64,000 nucleotides of DNA, from contig NZ_JAINRC010000031.1 in the NCBI RefSeq assembly GCF_020400655.1, positions 1 to 64,000 of the forward strand, written 5' to 3'. Origin of the DNA: Streptomyces spinosus (lineage in GTDB: Bacteria; Actinomycetota; Actinomycetes; Streptomycetales; Streptomycetaceae). Under the pieces are notes generated by a model that searched no databases, was not told the origin of the DNA, and saw only the letters and a program-made list of their open reading frames with translations. The position numbers were made by a program, and so were the translations under genes. Positions 8,668 through 16,798 of this stretch are shown here, in pieces (position 1 is the stretch's first letter; each line of letters starts with the position of its first letter).

Positions 8668-9573
8668 TCACGTGTGCGCGACGACCACGACGGGGGCGGT
8701 GATGTGGTGAAGGGCGCAGTGGGTGACGTGGCCGATGTGGGCGCCGAGCGAGCCGGTGCGGATGCGCCGGCCGACGACCACGAGGCAGGCGTCGCGGGAA
8801 TCGTTGACGAGGACCTGCGCGGCACTGCCGCATCGGCTGGCCTCGATCACCTCGACCTCGGGGAACTTCTCCCGCCAAGGACGCAGCACCTTGCCGAGGA
8901 GCGAGGCCTGCCCTCGGGCGAGTACATCGTGGAACTCCGCGTCCGTGGCGAAGCCTCGGAAGGAGGTCGGCGGCTCCGGCCAGGCGTGAACGGCCCGCAG
9001 GGCGGCTTTCCGCCGAGCGGCTGCGTCGAAGGCGAACTCCAGCAGCGCGTCGTCCGGCTCACCGAGGTCCAGGCCGAGCACGACCGGACGGAAGGGAGCC
9101 GCTGCGGAAGGTACTCCCGCCGGGTCCATCCGATGTTCGTCGGCAGCCTGCTCGCCCGCTCGCACCAGCACGACCGGGCGCTCGGCGCGGGCCACGACGC
9201 CCAGACTCACCGAGCCGACCATGAAGCCGCCGAGTCCACCGAGGCCTCGCGAGCCCAGCACCAGCAGTTCGGCGGAACCCGCCGCCTCGCACAGGACGTC
9301 GGCCACGGTCCCCGTGAGCTGCTCGGTGGTCACTTCGATGCCGGGGTGGCGGAGCCGGATGCCGTCCGCGGACTCGCGTGCCAACTGTTCCGCCCAGTGC
9401 CGGTAGGTGCCGGGATCCAGCAGCGGGGTCCGGGCCACGTAGCGGGGCGTCGGCTCCTGCACGTGCACGATCTTCAGGGGCAGGCCGCGCAGCAGCGCTT
9501 CGCGCGCCGCCCACTCGGCCGCGGCACGGCTCTCGGGTGAGTCGTCGAGGCCGACGGTGACCGTTCGGGACAT
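8668..9573 (-). CDS. Tandem-domain universal stress protein
   Basis: The 301-residue protein has two Usp domains: VTVGLDDSPESRAAAEWAAR at the N-terminus and PVVLGLDLGEPDDALLEFA near residue 160. Gly-rich ATP loops are visible (VLGSRGLGGLGGFMVGSVS and VVGRRIRTGSLGAHIGHV). The ATG at 9573 has GGGAGG eight bases upstream; the GTG three codons earlier overlaps that site and is less likely. It is first in a two-gene Usp operon, divergent from the CBS-BON gene across a region with three DosR-box-like palindromes. Confidence 0.92.
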   Translation of the reverse strand: MSRTVTVGLDDSPESRAAAEWAAREALLRGLPLKIVHVQEPTPRYVARTPLLDPGTYRHWAEQLARESADGIRLRHPGIEVTTEQLTGTVADVLCEAAGSAELLVLGSRGLGGLGGFMVGSVSLGVVARAERPVVLVRAGEQAADEHRMDPAGVPSAAAPFRPVVLGLDLGEPDDALLEFAFDAAARRKAALRAVHAWPEPPTSFRGFATDAEFHDVLARGQASLLGKVLRPWREKFPEVEVIEASRCGSAAQVLVNDSRDACLVVVGRRIRTGSLGAHIGHVTHCALHHITAPVVVVAHT

Positions 9574-9637
9574 GGTCTCCACCTCCCGGTGCGCAGTGAC
9601 TGATATCAGCGTGTCGGTGCCGTGCCGCCCACGTCAG

Positions 9638-9671
9638 GGGCCACACGGCCCGATCCGGGGCCGACCGACCC
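9638..9671. promoter_or_regulatory. Tandem DosR/OsdR-box-like palindromes, 20 bp apart
   Basis: Two sites, GGGCC-ACAC-GGCCC (9638-9651) and GGGCC-GACC-GACCC (9658-9671), start exactly 20 bases apart, which puts them on the same face of the helix. They lie in the divergent region between the Usp operon (-) and the CBS-BON gene (+). Paired boxes are a known feature of strong DosR targets; assignment here is by analogy. Confidence 0.5.
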
Positions 9672-9703
9672 TCTGCCGGGTCACGGCCGGACGAGCCGTT
9701 CCG

Positions 9704-9717
9704 GGGCCGGGCGGCCC
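9704..9717. promoter_or_regulatory. DosR/OsdR-box-like palindrome upstream of CBS-BON gene
   Basis: GGGCC-GGGC-GGCCC, extended by one more G/C pair on each side, lies 44 bases before the ATG at 9761. It is the third such site in the same 187-base divergent region. Confidence 0.45.
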
Positions 9718-9760
9718 CTGGCAGGCCACCGCCCTCGCGACACACCCTGGAAGGAGCTCG

Positions 9761-10447
9761 ATGTACAAGCGACGTTCTTACGGAGTCACCATGTACGGCA
9801 CCCCGATCACGGTCGACGACGTCATGACCCAGACGGTGGCCGCCGTGGGCCGACGGGCTCCCTTCAAGGAGATCGTGGAGATGATGCAGGACTGGCAGGT
9901 CAGTGCCCTGCCCGTCATCGAGGGCGAGGGCCGGGTGGTCGGCGTCGTCTCCGAGGCCGACCTGCTGCCCAAGGAGGAACTCCGGGACGATCCCGACGCG
10001 GGTTACCTCCAGCTGCGTCAGCCCGTCGACGTGGCGAAGGCCCACGCTCTGACCGCAGGGGACCTCATGTCGTCCCCCGCTGTCACGGTCAGGGCCGACG
10101 CCACGCTCGCCGAAGCCGCCCGCACCATGGCACGTGAGGGGATCAAGAGGCTGCCGGTGGTGGACGACGCCGGCTTGCTGACGGGCATCGTCAGCCGAGC
10201 CGACCTCCTCAAGGCCTTCCTGCGCGGCGACGATGACATCGCCGAGGAGGTCCGGCGCGAGATCACCTCGTATCTCTTCGCCCCACCGTCGTCGGCCGTG
10301 CGGGTGGAGGTGGCCGACGGTGTGGTGACGCTCACCGGCCGGATCCGTGACCCGGCCCTCGTCCCCGTGGCAGCGCGTCTGGTCCGGGCGGTCGAGGGCG
10401 TCGTGGACGTGGAGTTCGACCTGGCCCGTGACGGCGGGACGCGGTAG
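9761..10447 (+). CDS. CBS-pair and BON domain protein, paralogue 1
   Basis: The 228-residue protein has CBS domain 1 (about 15-70, VDDVMTQTVAAVGRRAPFKEI), CBS domain 2 (about 95-155, AGDLMSSPAVTVRADATLAEA) and a BON domain (about 165-225, VRVEVADGVVTLTGRI). CBS pairs bind adenine nucleotides; BON domains bind lipid or membrane. The ATG at 9761 has AAGGAG at good spacing. Its nearest relative in the window is 22103-22777. It is a likely stress regulon member; its molecular job is unknown. Confidence 0.9.
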   Translation: MYKRRSYGVTMYGTPITVDDVMTQTVAAVGRRAPFKEIVEMMQDWQVSALPVIEGEGRVVGVVSEADLLPKEELRDDPDAGYLQLRQPVDVAKAHALTAGDLMSSPAVTVRADATLAEAARTMAREGIKRLPVVDDAGLLTGIVSRADLLKAFLRGDDDIAEEVRREITSYLFAPPSSAVRVEVADGVVTLTGRIRDPALVPVAARLVRAVEGVVDVEFDLARDGGTR

Positions 10448-10506
10448 CGACGCAGGTTTCACCGAGGACCGGGCCGGTCCGCCCGCGCCGGCACTCCGGA
10501 TCCGTG

Positions 10507-10538
10507 CCCCGAACCGGTTCCGCCGGACCGGTTCGGGG
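10507..10538. terminator. Hairpin terminator after CBS-BON gene
   Basis: CCCCGAACCGGT (10507-10518) pairs perfectly with ACCGGTTCGGGG (10527-10538) across an 8-base loop, 60 bases after the stop codon. There is no T-run, as is common in Streptomyces. Confidence 0.6.
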
Positions 10539-10654
10539 TCACTTGAGCGGCTGACCGCCTCGGTACGTGCCGGCATCGCAGCCCGGCCGGGAGCGGGGCG
10601 GCGTGTCAGGTCCACGGGTACACGCGTTCGCTGACCTGCTCCATCGCCGGCGGG

Positions 10655-10688
10655 GGGTCGGCCGGCCCGGCGTGGGGACCAACGGCCC
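10655..10688. promoter_or_regulatory. Tandem DosR/OsdR-box-like palindromes upstream of Acg-like gene, 20 bp apart
   Basis: GGGTC-GGCC-GGCCC (10655-10668) and GGGAC-CAAC-GGCCC (10675-10688) start 20 bases apart, about 120-150 bases before the GTG at 10806. The second has the GGGAC half-site of the classical DosR box. The same 20-base phasing occurs at 9638-9671. Confidence 0.5.
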
Positions 10689-10805
10689 CTGGCGGGCCGG
10701 CCGTACCGGAGCCTTTCATGGAATCGACGGCGGTGTCCCTCCACGCCGCCACAGGCTGGGGCTTCTCGGCTCGGCCAGGGCACGCCGGCACGAAGGGACG
10801 ACATC

Positions 10806-11795
10806 GTGACCGCACAACCTCCCGACGTGGAAACCGTCACCGCGCTCGTGGCGGACGCAGCCGCGGCGCCCTCGCTGCACAACGCACAGCCCTGGGCGTT
10901 CCGTTATCTGCGGGACACCGGCGTCCTGCGCCTGTACGCCGATCCGGCGCGCGCCCTGCCGCGCACCGACCCCGGCCACCGCGGCCTGCACATGGGCTGC
11001 GGTGCCGCGCTGCTCAACCTGCGCGTGTCCGCCGCGGCGGCCGGCCTGGCGCCGCTCGTGCGGTTGCTGCCCGAGTCCGCCTACCCGGAACTCCTCGCCG
11101 AAGTGCACTTGTGCGGCGGAGGACCGCCCGACGGGGCGCTCGCCCGGCTGGGTCCGGCGATCCGGCGCCGGCACTCCAGCCGACTGCCCTTCCGTGACGA
11201 GGCCGTCCCCTCCGCAGTGAGGGAGAGGCTGTCTGAGGCGGCCGGTGCGGAGGGCGCGCAACTACTGTTCCCTGGGGCCTGGCACGTGCGGTCGATCCTG
11301 GACCTGGTGCGGGACGCCGAAGCGAGAGAAGCGGTCGACCCGGAGGTGCGCCGGGAGACGACGCGGTGGACGCGCACGGGGCCGTCGGACACCACGAAGG
11401 CTGCCGACGGCATCTCCGGCGAGGCGTTCGGTCCACGGCAACGCGGTACCTCGACCCCGGTGCGTGACTTCGCCGCGGGCCGGCCGATGCCGGGGCGTGG
11501 CCGGGCTCCGTTCGAGAAGAGCCCGAACGTCGCCCTGCTCGGTACGGCCCGTGACGGACCGGTGGACTGGCTGTGCGCCGGTCAGGCACTGGAGCGGGTC
11601 CTGCTCCGGGCCACCACGGACGGACTCGTCGCTTCGGTCACGTCCCAGCCCTTGGAGTGGCCCGAGCTCCGGTGGGCCGTCCGCGACCCCGTCTCGGCCA
11701 TGGCACACGTGCAGATGGTGATCCGGCTCGGCTACGGCCCCGAAGGCCCGGCGAGCCCCCGGCGGCCGGTGACCGACCTGCTCGACGTCCTCTGA
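10806..11795 (+). CDS. Acg-like nitroreductase family protein
   Basis: The 329-residue protein has the N-terminal motif APSLHNAQPWAFR (near residue 19), a DPGHRGLHMGCGAALLNLRV segment and a C-terminal LRWAVRDPVSAMAHVQMVIRLGYG segment. This is the Acg/Rv3131 pattern: a double nitroreductase fold that binds FMN but lacks the usual catalytic activity, possibly storing flavin. Acg genes are classic DosR targets. It starts at GTG 10806 and is followed 32 bases later by a CBS protein gene, probably in one operon. Confidence 0.88.
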   Translation: MTAQPPDVETVTALVADAAAAPSLHNAQPWAFRYLRDTGVLRLYADPARALPRTDPGHRGLHMGCGAALLNLRVSAAAAGLAPLVRLLPESAYPELLAEVHLCGGGPPDGALARLGPAIRRRHSSRLPFRDEAVPSAVRERLSEAAGAEGAQLLFPGAWHVRSILDLVRDAEAREAVDPEVRRETTRWTRTGPSDTTKAADGISGEAFGPRQRGTSTPVRDFAAGRPMPGRGRAPFEKSPNVALLGTARDGPVDWLCAGQALERVLLRATTDGLVASVTSQPLEWPELRWAVRDPVSAMAHVQMVIRLGYGPEGPASPRRPVTDLLDVL

Positions 11796-11827
11796 CCCGC
11801 GTCCACCGCGGAGCGAGGAGTGGCCGT

Positions 11828-12274
11828 ATGAAGGTCGCCGAGGTGATGACGGCTCCCCCGGTGTGCGTGGCACCCCACGTCACCTTGGCCGAGGCGGCCC
11901 GGCGGATGGCCGAGCACGGCGTCGGCTCCGTCCTCGTGGTCGATGGCGGGACCCTGCGTGGCATCGTCACCGACCGGGACCTCGCCGTGCGCGGCCTGGG
12001 GGGCGGCCTGTCGAGCAGGGCGCGCGTGGATGAGGTCATGTCATCGCAGGTCGTCTCGGTGGAACCCGCCGACGACCTTCAGCGGGCCTACCTGATGTTC
12101 CGCCGCACAGGCGTCCGCCGGCTCGCGGTGCTGGACGGGGGCCGGGTGGTGGGCGTGCTCACGGTCGACGACCTCTTCCTCGACGTCTTCCGGCGCCTTG
12201 CCGACCTGCTCGGACCGGTCGCCTTCAGCGTCCTGCACGAGCCTCCGGGCCCTCCTGTGGAAACGGGGGCATGA
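11828..12274 (+). CDS. CBS-domain protein
   Basis: The 148-residue protein is essentially one CBS pair: KVAEVMTAPPVCVAPHVTLAEA (residues 2-23) and VDEVMSSQVVSVEPADDLQRA (about 67-87), each followed by a conserved regulatory strand (GIVTDRDLAVRG, GVLTVDDLFLD). CBS pairs bind AMP, ADP or ATP. The ATG at 11828 has GCGAGGAGTGGCC upstream. It lies 32 bases after the Acg-like gene. The partner protein is unknown. Confidence 0.88.
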   Translation: MKVAEVMTAPPVCVAPHVTLAEAARRMAEHGVGSVLVVDGGTLRGIVTDRDLAVRGLGGGLSSRARVDEVMSSQVVSVEPADDLQRAYLMFRRTGVRRLAVLDGGRVVGVLTVDDLFLDVFRRLADLLGPVAFSVLHEPPGPPVETGA

Positions 12275-12324
12275 CCTCGCCACCTCGCCACCGGCTCGGC
12301 TCACGGCCTCGGCCGGGAACCGCG

Positions 12325-12768
12325 TCACTCCTTCCCGGAGCGCACGATCACGACCGGGCAGCTCGCGTGCTGGGACACGTGCCGGCTGACGGAGCCCAGC
12401 AGGGCGCGCGCGAACCCGCCCCTGCCCCGGCTGCCCACGACCAGGACCTCGGCTCCTTCGGCGGCCCGCAACAGCACGTCGGCCGCGTTGCCGTGCACCA
12501 CACGGGTCCGCACCGAGCCGGCCGTGTCCGCGCCGAGCACCTCGGTCAGCTCCTCGCTCATCTTCCGGCGCGTCTCGTCCTCGTCGACGTCCATGTCGAC
12601 GGCTGGTCCCGACCAGCCGTACAGGCCGGGAAGCTCCCATACCGCGACCGCCTCCACGACGCCGTCGACCAGGCCGGCGTAACGCACGGCCCAGCGCAGG
12701 GCCTCGTACGAGGACTGTGACCCGTCCACACCGACCACGACCCGGCGCTCGGAGGCATCCTTGTCCAC
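12325..12768 (-). CDS. Single-domain universal stress protein
   Basis: The 147-residue UspA protein begins RRVVVGVDGSQSSYEALRWA and ends with VLVVGSRGRGGFARALLGSVS then CPVVIVRSG, the canonical ATP-binding loop and last strand. The GTG at 12768 has AGAGGTGGGA upstream; an in-frame ATG at 12792 lacks a ribosome site. A near-match to the DosR-like box (GGGAC-CCGT-GGCCG) lies 65 bases upstream at 12833-12846. It converges with the CBS gene to its left. Confidence 0.88.
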   Translation of the reverse strand: MDKDASERRVVVGVDGSQSSYEALRWAVRYAGLVDGVVEAVAVWELPGLYGWSGPAVDMDVDEDETRRKMSEELTEVLGADTAGSVRTRVVHGNAADVLLRAAEGAEVLVVGSRGRGGFARALLGSVSRHVSQHASCPVVIVRSGKE

Positions 12769-13102
12769 GCGTCCCACCTCTTTCCTCGGCATGTGTGCCC
12801 ACGGGCCGGCCCACCACTGCTCTCCACGCTGCGGGACCCGTGGCCGCACCGCCAGCGATACGCATCCGGCGGCATGACGGGCGACCGTGTCGTCAGCCCG
12901 TGAGCGTCACCCGGCTCGGCTCGACCCGTTCCCCTTCGCGATCCCACCGCCTCAGGCGATGACGAGGCCGACCGGTGACCGGGACCGGCGTGTTCGCGCC
13001 CCTTCCCTGCCGCGCCCCTTTCCTGCCGCGTCCCTTTCCTGCCCGGCGGCAGGTGGCGGCGTGTCGGACCACCGAATGCGGAGCCTGTGGGGCCGGGAGC
13101 AG
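12769..13102. other. Gene-free stretch between two Usp genes
   Basis: This 334-base stretch contains the GGGAC-CCGT-GGCCG near-palindrome at 12833-12846, presumably part of the upstream Usp promoter. I see no gene. Confidence 0.5.
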
Positions 13103-13978
13103 TCACTGCCGTTCCGGCACGACTGCGACGGGGCACTGGGCGTGGTGCAGGAGCGTGTGACTCACGCAGCCGATCTGGAACCCGAAGTGGCCCGTTCTGC
13201 GCCGCGCACCGACGATCACGAGATCCGCGGCTGCCGACCGCTCCACGAGGACCTTGCCGGCGGGTCCTTCGAGCGTCGCCGGTCGCGTCCGGACGTGCGG
13301 ATGCTCGGCGATCGCGGCTCCGATCAGGGCGTCGACCGTGGCGGAGGCGTGCTCCTGGTAGGTGTCGTCCGGTCCTGCGGCCTGTATCCGGTCGCCGCTC
13401 GCGTCATAGCCGGGCCTGCGCCAGGCGCGCACCACGTCGAGGACGCAGCCCCGTACCTCGGCCTCCCGGAAGGCGAACCGCACGGCCCGCGTGCTCGTGC
13501 CGGTGTCGCCCAGACCGAGCAGGATCCGCTCGTGTGTACCCGCGAGACCCGCCCGGTCGCCCCGGACCACGATCACCGGGCAGTGTGCCCGAGCCGCGAC
13601 GGCCAGCCCGACGGATCCGAGCAGCAGCCCCTTGAGCCCGCCACGGCCACGCGCACCTGTCACCAGCGCGAAGGCGTCGTCACTCGCACGCACGAGAGCG
13701 GCCACCGCGTCCTGCGGAACGATGTCCGTGCCGACCTTCACCTCCGGGTTGCGTCGTTCGGCGCGGTCGGCTGCCGAGGCGACGATGTGCTCGGCCAGGA
13801 CCTGCCCGGAGGCCCGTCCGGAACCCACCGAGGGCAGGCCCGTCTCGTAGCGCTCCCACAAAGAGGCGTACACCAGCTTGAGCGGAACCCCGTGACGGGC
13901 GGCTTCGTCCACAGCCCAGTCGACCGCCAGCAGGCACGAGTCCGATCCGTCCACGCCCACCACCAGAGGAAGTGTCAT
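13103..13978 (-). CDS. Tandem-domain universal stress protein
   Basis: The 291-residue protein has two Usp domains, starting LPLVVGVDGSDSCLLAVDWA and RILLGLGDTGTSTRAVRFA (near residue 150). The second ends VIVGARRRTGHFGFQIGCVSH with CPVAVVPE. Its order and motifs match the Usp at 7727-8641, so they are paralogues. The ATG at 13978 begins the conserved strand; the in-frame GTG three codons upstream is an alternative. A GGTGAA-C-TTCACC palindrome lies about 50 bases upstream (14028-14040). Confidence 0.9.
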   Translation of the reverse strand: MTLPLVVGVDGSDSCLLAVDWAVDEAARHGVPLKLVYASLWERYETGLPSVGSGRASGQVLAEHIVASAADRAERRNPEVKVGTDIVPQDAVAALVRASDDAFALVTGARGRGGLKGLLLGSVGLAVAARAHCPVIVVRGDRAGLAGTHERILLGLGDTGTSTRAVRFAFREAEVRGCVLDVVRAWRRPGYDASGDRIQAAGPDDTYQEHASATVDALIGAAIAEHPHVRTRPATLEGPAGKVLVERSAAADLVIVGARRRTGHFGFQIGCVSHTLLHHAQCPVAVVPERQ

Positions 13979-14027
13979 GGTCCCCACCGCCTTTCACGGG
14001 GCCGCCCGCTGCGTGCGGTACGGGGGG

Positions 14028-14040
14028 GGTGAACTTCACC
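14028..14040. promoter_or_regulatory. Short perfect palindrome upstream of Usp gene
   Basis: GGTGAA-C-TTCACC is a 6-bp inverted repeat with a 1-base centre in the 100-base gap between the hydrogenase protease gene and the Usp gene. It may be an operator; no regulator is identified. Confidence 0.3.
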
Positions 14041-14078
14041 GTCGCACCCCGTGGCCCTGGTCGCGAGGGCGTTTCGGC

Positions 14079-14582
14079 TCAAGCCGGGGGACCTTCGGCC
14101 CCATGGGGTTCGTGCTCCTTTCCGTGTGCCTGCCGGACCGAGGCGGCGACCCGGTCGACGAGCTCGGGCAGCGCCGACCGCACCGGTTCGCTCAGCCGTG
14201 CGCCGAGTTGGACGTCCGCCACTTCCATGGCGTGCACCACCAGCCTCGGCGGCAGCCGGTCGAGGGCTTCCGCCAAGGCGAGGCACTCCCCCAGGCCGAG
14301 CGCGTGGGTGCTCGCCGTACCCCCGCTTCGGGCGGCCGCCTCCCCTGCCGTGAGGGTGTGCAGCTCCCCCGGGCTGGCCGGGTGCGCCCGGAGAGCTTCC
14401 ACCACGACCACCGCGTCGGCGCCGCGCCACAGGTCGAGCATGCGCGCGGGCTCGCCGTCGCTGACGGTCAGGATCGTGCCATCGGGAACACGGCTCCGCA
14501 GAGCCTCCACGACTGCCGGGCCGACCCCGTCGTCACCGCGCAGGGCGTTGCCCACGCCGATCACCACGACCCGGCCCGTCAT
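14079..14582 (-). CDS. [NiFe]-hydrogenase maturation protease (HycI/HybD-like)
   Basis: The 167-residue protein begins VVVIGVGNALRGDDGVGPAVVEALR, the standard motif of M52 endopeptidases that trim the C-terminus of the hydrogenase large subunit after nickel insertion. The nickel-sensing acidic residue lies in GDDGVG, and the second metal region is near MEVADVQLG. The ATG at 14582 overlaps the large-subunit stop in an ATGA. It is the last gene of the hydrogenase operon. No hypA-F accessory genes are in the window. Confidence 0.93.
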   Translation of the reverse strand: MTGRVVVIGVGNALRGDDGVGPAVVEALRSRVPDGTILTVSDGEPARMLDLWRGADAVVVVEALRAHPASPGELHTLTAGEAAARSGGTASTHALGLGECLALAEALDRLPPRLVVHAMEVADVQLGARLSEPVRSALPELVDRVAASVRQAHGKEHEPHGAEGPPA

Positions 14583-15925
14583 GTGCGTTCCACGGTCACG
14601 TCGAGGAAGTGCGCGGCGCAGGAGATGCAGGGGTCGTGATTGCGGATGACCCGTTCGCACAGGTGGGTGAGCTCCTCGTCGTCGGCGGCGTCCCCGGCGC
14701 TGTCCATGTGCGCCTGGAGGGTCCTGCGCACGTCCTCCTCGATGGCGGTCTGGTTCTGAGCCGTGGGCGGAACGATGCGGGCCTCGGTGATGGTGCCGTC
14801 CTCGGTCAGGGTGTACCGGTGGTACAGGAGTCCTCGCGGCGCCTCGGTGGCCCCGGCGCCGGCACCCGGACGAGGCGGGACGTCGACAGCGGGCCGGGGA
14901 GGCCGTTCGTAGGCGTCGATGATCCGCAGCGCCTCCTCGACGGCGTGCACGACCTCGACGGCACGCACGACGATGCTTCGGAAGGGGTTGTCGCAGAGGG
15001 CGCCGGTCTCCGGGTCGCCGAGACCGGCGTCCCGCGCCGCCTCGGCGGCCACAGGGTGCAGCCACCGGCCGTTGATCGCGAAGCGGGCCAGCGGGCCGGT
15101 CAGATAGCGGCGGCCGTCCAGGGTGGCCGTCAGAGCCGTGGAATGAGGCACCTGCTCTTCCCGTACGTGGACTTCGAAGCCGGGCAGGGGCACCTCGCGC
15201 AGCGCCACGCCGGGGCCGGCGAGGGCCATGACCGCCGGTGTGCCCGTGTCGATGGCGTACCGGCCGGGGTCGCGCAGCGCGAACAGGTCGTGATCGAACG
15301 CGGCGTCGGGGAAGTCGAACGCGGCCACCCAGCGGACCGTCTCCAGCGCGTCGTCCCGGGCTTGCCGCAGCCGTTCCGCCAGCGGCCTTAGTTCCTCCGC
15401 CGTCGGTGTCCGGTAGAAGCCGCCGATCCGGACGTTGACCGGGTGGATGGGACGGCCTCCGAGCTGTTCGAGGAGCGCGTTGCCGGTCTGCTTGAGCCTC
15501 AGTCCGCGTTCCACGACGGCCCGCTCCTCGCGGGCGAGTTCGACGGCGTCCGCACGTCCGAGGAAGTCCGGTGCGTGCAGCAGGTAGACGTGCAGGGTGT
15601 GGCTCTCGATCCATTCGCCGCAGTACAGCAGGCGGCGCAGGTCGGCGAGGGGGCCGTCCACCGTGACACCGCAGGCGTCCTCGATCGCCCGGCAGGCGCT
15701 CATCTGGTAGGCGACCGGGCAGATGCCGCAGATGCGAGCGGTGATGTCAGGGGGTTCGCTGTGGCCCCGGCCGGACAGGAAGGCCTCGAAGAAGCGCGGC
15801 GGTTCGTAGATGCGCAGCCGGGTCTCGGCGACCGTGTCCCCGTCCAGGCGCAGGTGGAGCGCGGCCTCGCCTTCCACCCTGGCCAGCGCTTCCAGTCGCA
15901 GGACGCGGCTGCGGCGATGGTTCAT
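14579..15925 (-). CDS. hydA: [NiFe]-hydrogenase large (alpha) subunit, group 3b type
   Basis: The 448-residue catalytic subunit binds the Ni-Fe centre through RICGIC (Cys66, Cys69) and DPCISC (Cys433, Cys436). Cleavage by the neighbouring protease would fall after the conserved His439, leaving a 9-residue peptide. Its length and partners (separate FAD/NAD(P) and Fe-S proteins) match bidirectional group 3b cytoplasmic hydrogenases, which couple H2 to NADP(H). The ATG at 15925 follows the small-subunit stop by 23 bases. No twin-arginine signal or membrane anchor is present in any subunit. Confidence 0.95.
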   Translation of the reverse strand: MNHRRSRVLRLEALARVEGEAALHLRLDGDTVAETRLRIYEPPRFFEAFLSGRGHSEPPDITARICGICPVAYQMSACRAIEDACGVTVDGPLADLRRLLYCGEWIESHTLHVYLLHAPDFLGRADAVELAREERAVVERGLRLKQTGNALLEQLGGRPIHPVNVRIGGFYRTPTAEELRPLAERLRQARDDALETVRWVAAFDFPDAAFDHDLFALRDPGRYAIDTGTPAVMALAGPGVALREVPLPGFEVHVREEQVPHSTALTATLDGRRYLTGPLARFAINGRWLHPVAAEAARDAGLGDPETGALCDNPFRSIVVRAVEVVHAVEEALRIIDAYERPPRPAVDVPPRPGAGAGATEAPRGLLYHRYTLTEDGTITEARIVPPTAQNQTAIEEDVRRTLQAHMDSAGDAADDEELTHLCERVIRNHDPCISCAAHFLDVTVERT

Positions 15926-15948
15926 GCGAGCCTTTCCGAGCGGTTCCG

Positions 15949-16797
15949 TCAGGCCGGAGGGCCGTGCTGCTCCTCGGCCGCGAGGTCGGGTACGGGGGCA
16001 TACTCCGGCGACGCGGCGTTGAAGGTGCGGAAGACACGCTGGATGTCCCGCTCGCTCATCCCGTCGCGGCGCAACTGAGCCACCATCGAGCGCAGGTTGG
16101 GCCGGCTCGACGGCCCGAAGCAGCCGTAGCATCCCCGCCCGTAGGCGGGGCAGATGGCACCGCACCCGGCGTGCGTGACCGGGCCGAGGCACGCGGTGCC
16201 GTGGGCCACGGTGACGCATGGGGTGCCACGCCTCTTGCATTCGAAGCAGACGCTGTGGCTGGGGATCCGGGGCCTGCGTCCGGCCAGGTGGGCGGTGATG
16301 ACCTCGAGGAGCTGGCGACGGTCGATGGGGCAGCCGCGCAGTTCGAAGTCGACCGGCACGTGTGCGGAGATCGCTGTGGAGGTCTCCAGGGTGGCGATGT
16401 ACTCGGGCCGGGCGTACACCGCGGCGACGAACTCGTCGACGTCGGCGAAGTTGCGCAGCGCCTGGATGCCGCCCGCGGTGGCGCAGGCTCCGATGGTCAC
16501 CAGGTACCGGGAGATCCGGCGGACGTGCTGGATGCGTTCGGCGTCCTCCGCTGTGGTGATCGAACCCTCGACCAGGGACAGGTCGTACGGTCCCCGGCCC
16601 GCCGGCCGCGCGCGCTGCGCGTCGGCGCCCTCGCTCGGGGTCATCTCCAGGAAGTGGTCGATCCGTACGCACTCGGCGAGTCCGAGGAGTTCGTCCTCGC
16701 AGTCCAGGAGGGTCAGCTGGCAGCCGTCGCAGGAGGCGAACTTCCACACGGCGAGCGCCGGCCGTGTGCGGATGACCGGGCCGAGTTCGGTGACCAT
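15949..16797 (-). CDS. hydD: [NiFe]-hydrogenase small (delta) subunit
   Basis: The 282-residue electron-transfer subunit carries SCDGCQLTLLD (Cys23, Cys26) and IGACATAGG for the proximal cluster, with a further conserved FELRGCPID. Two C-terminal cysteine sets (CFECKRRGTPC and GCGAICPAYGRGCYGC) suit additional Fe-S clusters. There is no signal peptide, as expected for cytoplasmic group 3 enzymes. It starts one base after the stop of the FAD/NAD(P) subunit and is probably translationally coupled to it. Confidence 0.94.
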   Translation of the reverse strand: MVTELGPVIRTRPALAVWKFASCDGCQLTLLDCEDELLGLAECVRIDHFLEMTPSEGADAQRARPAGRGPYDLSLVEGSITTAEDAERIQHVRRISRYLVTIGACATAGGIQALRNFADVDEFVAAVYARPEYIATLETSTAISAHVPVDFELRGCPIDRRQLLEVITAHLAGRRPRIPSHSVCFECKRRGTPCVTVAHGTACLGPVTHAGCGAICPAYGRGCYGCFGPSSRPNLRSMVAQLRRDGMSERDIQRVFRTFNAASPEYAPVPDLAAEEQHGPPA

Positions 16798-16798
16798 G

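Larger units (their letters stand above)
10448..10805. other. Gene-free stretch between CBS-BON and nitroreductase genes
   Basis: This 358-base stretch holds a strong hairpin (10507-10538) near its left end and two tandem DosR-like palindromes (10655-10688) near its right end. I see no gene in it. Confidence 0.6.
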
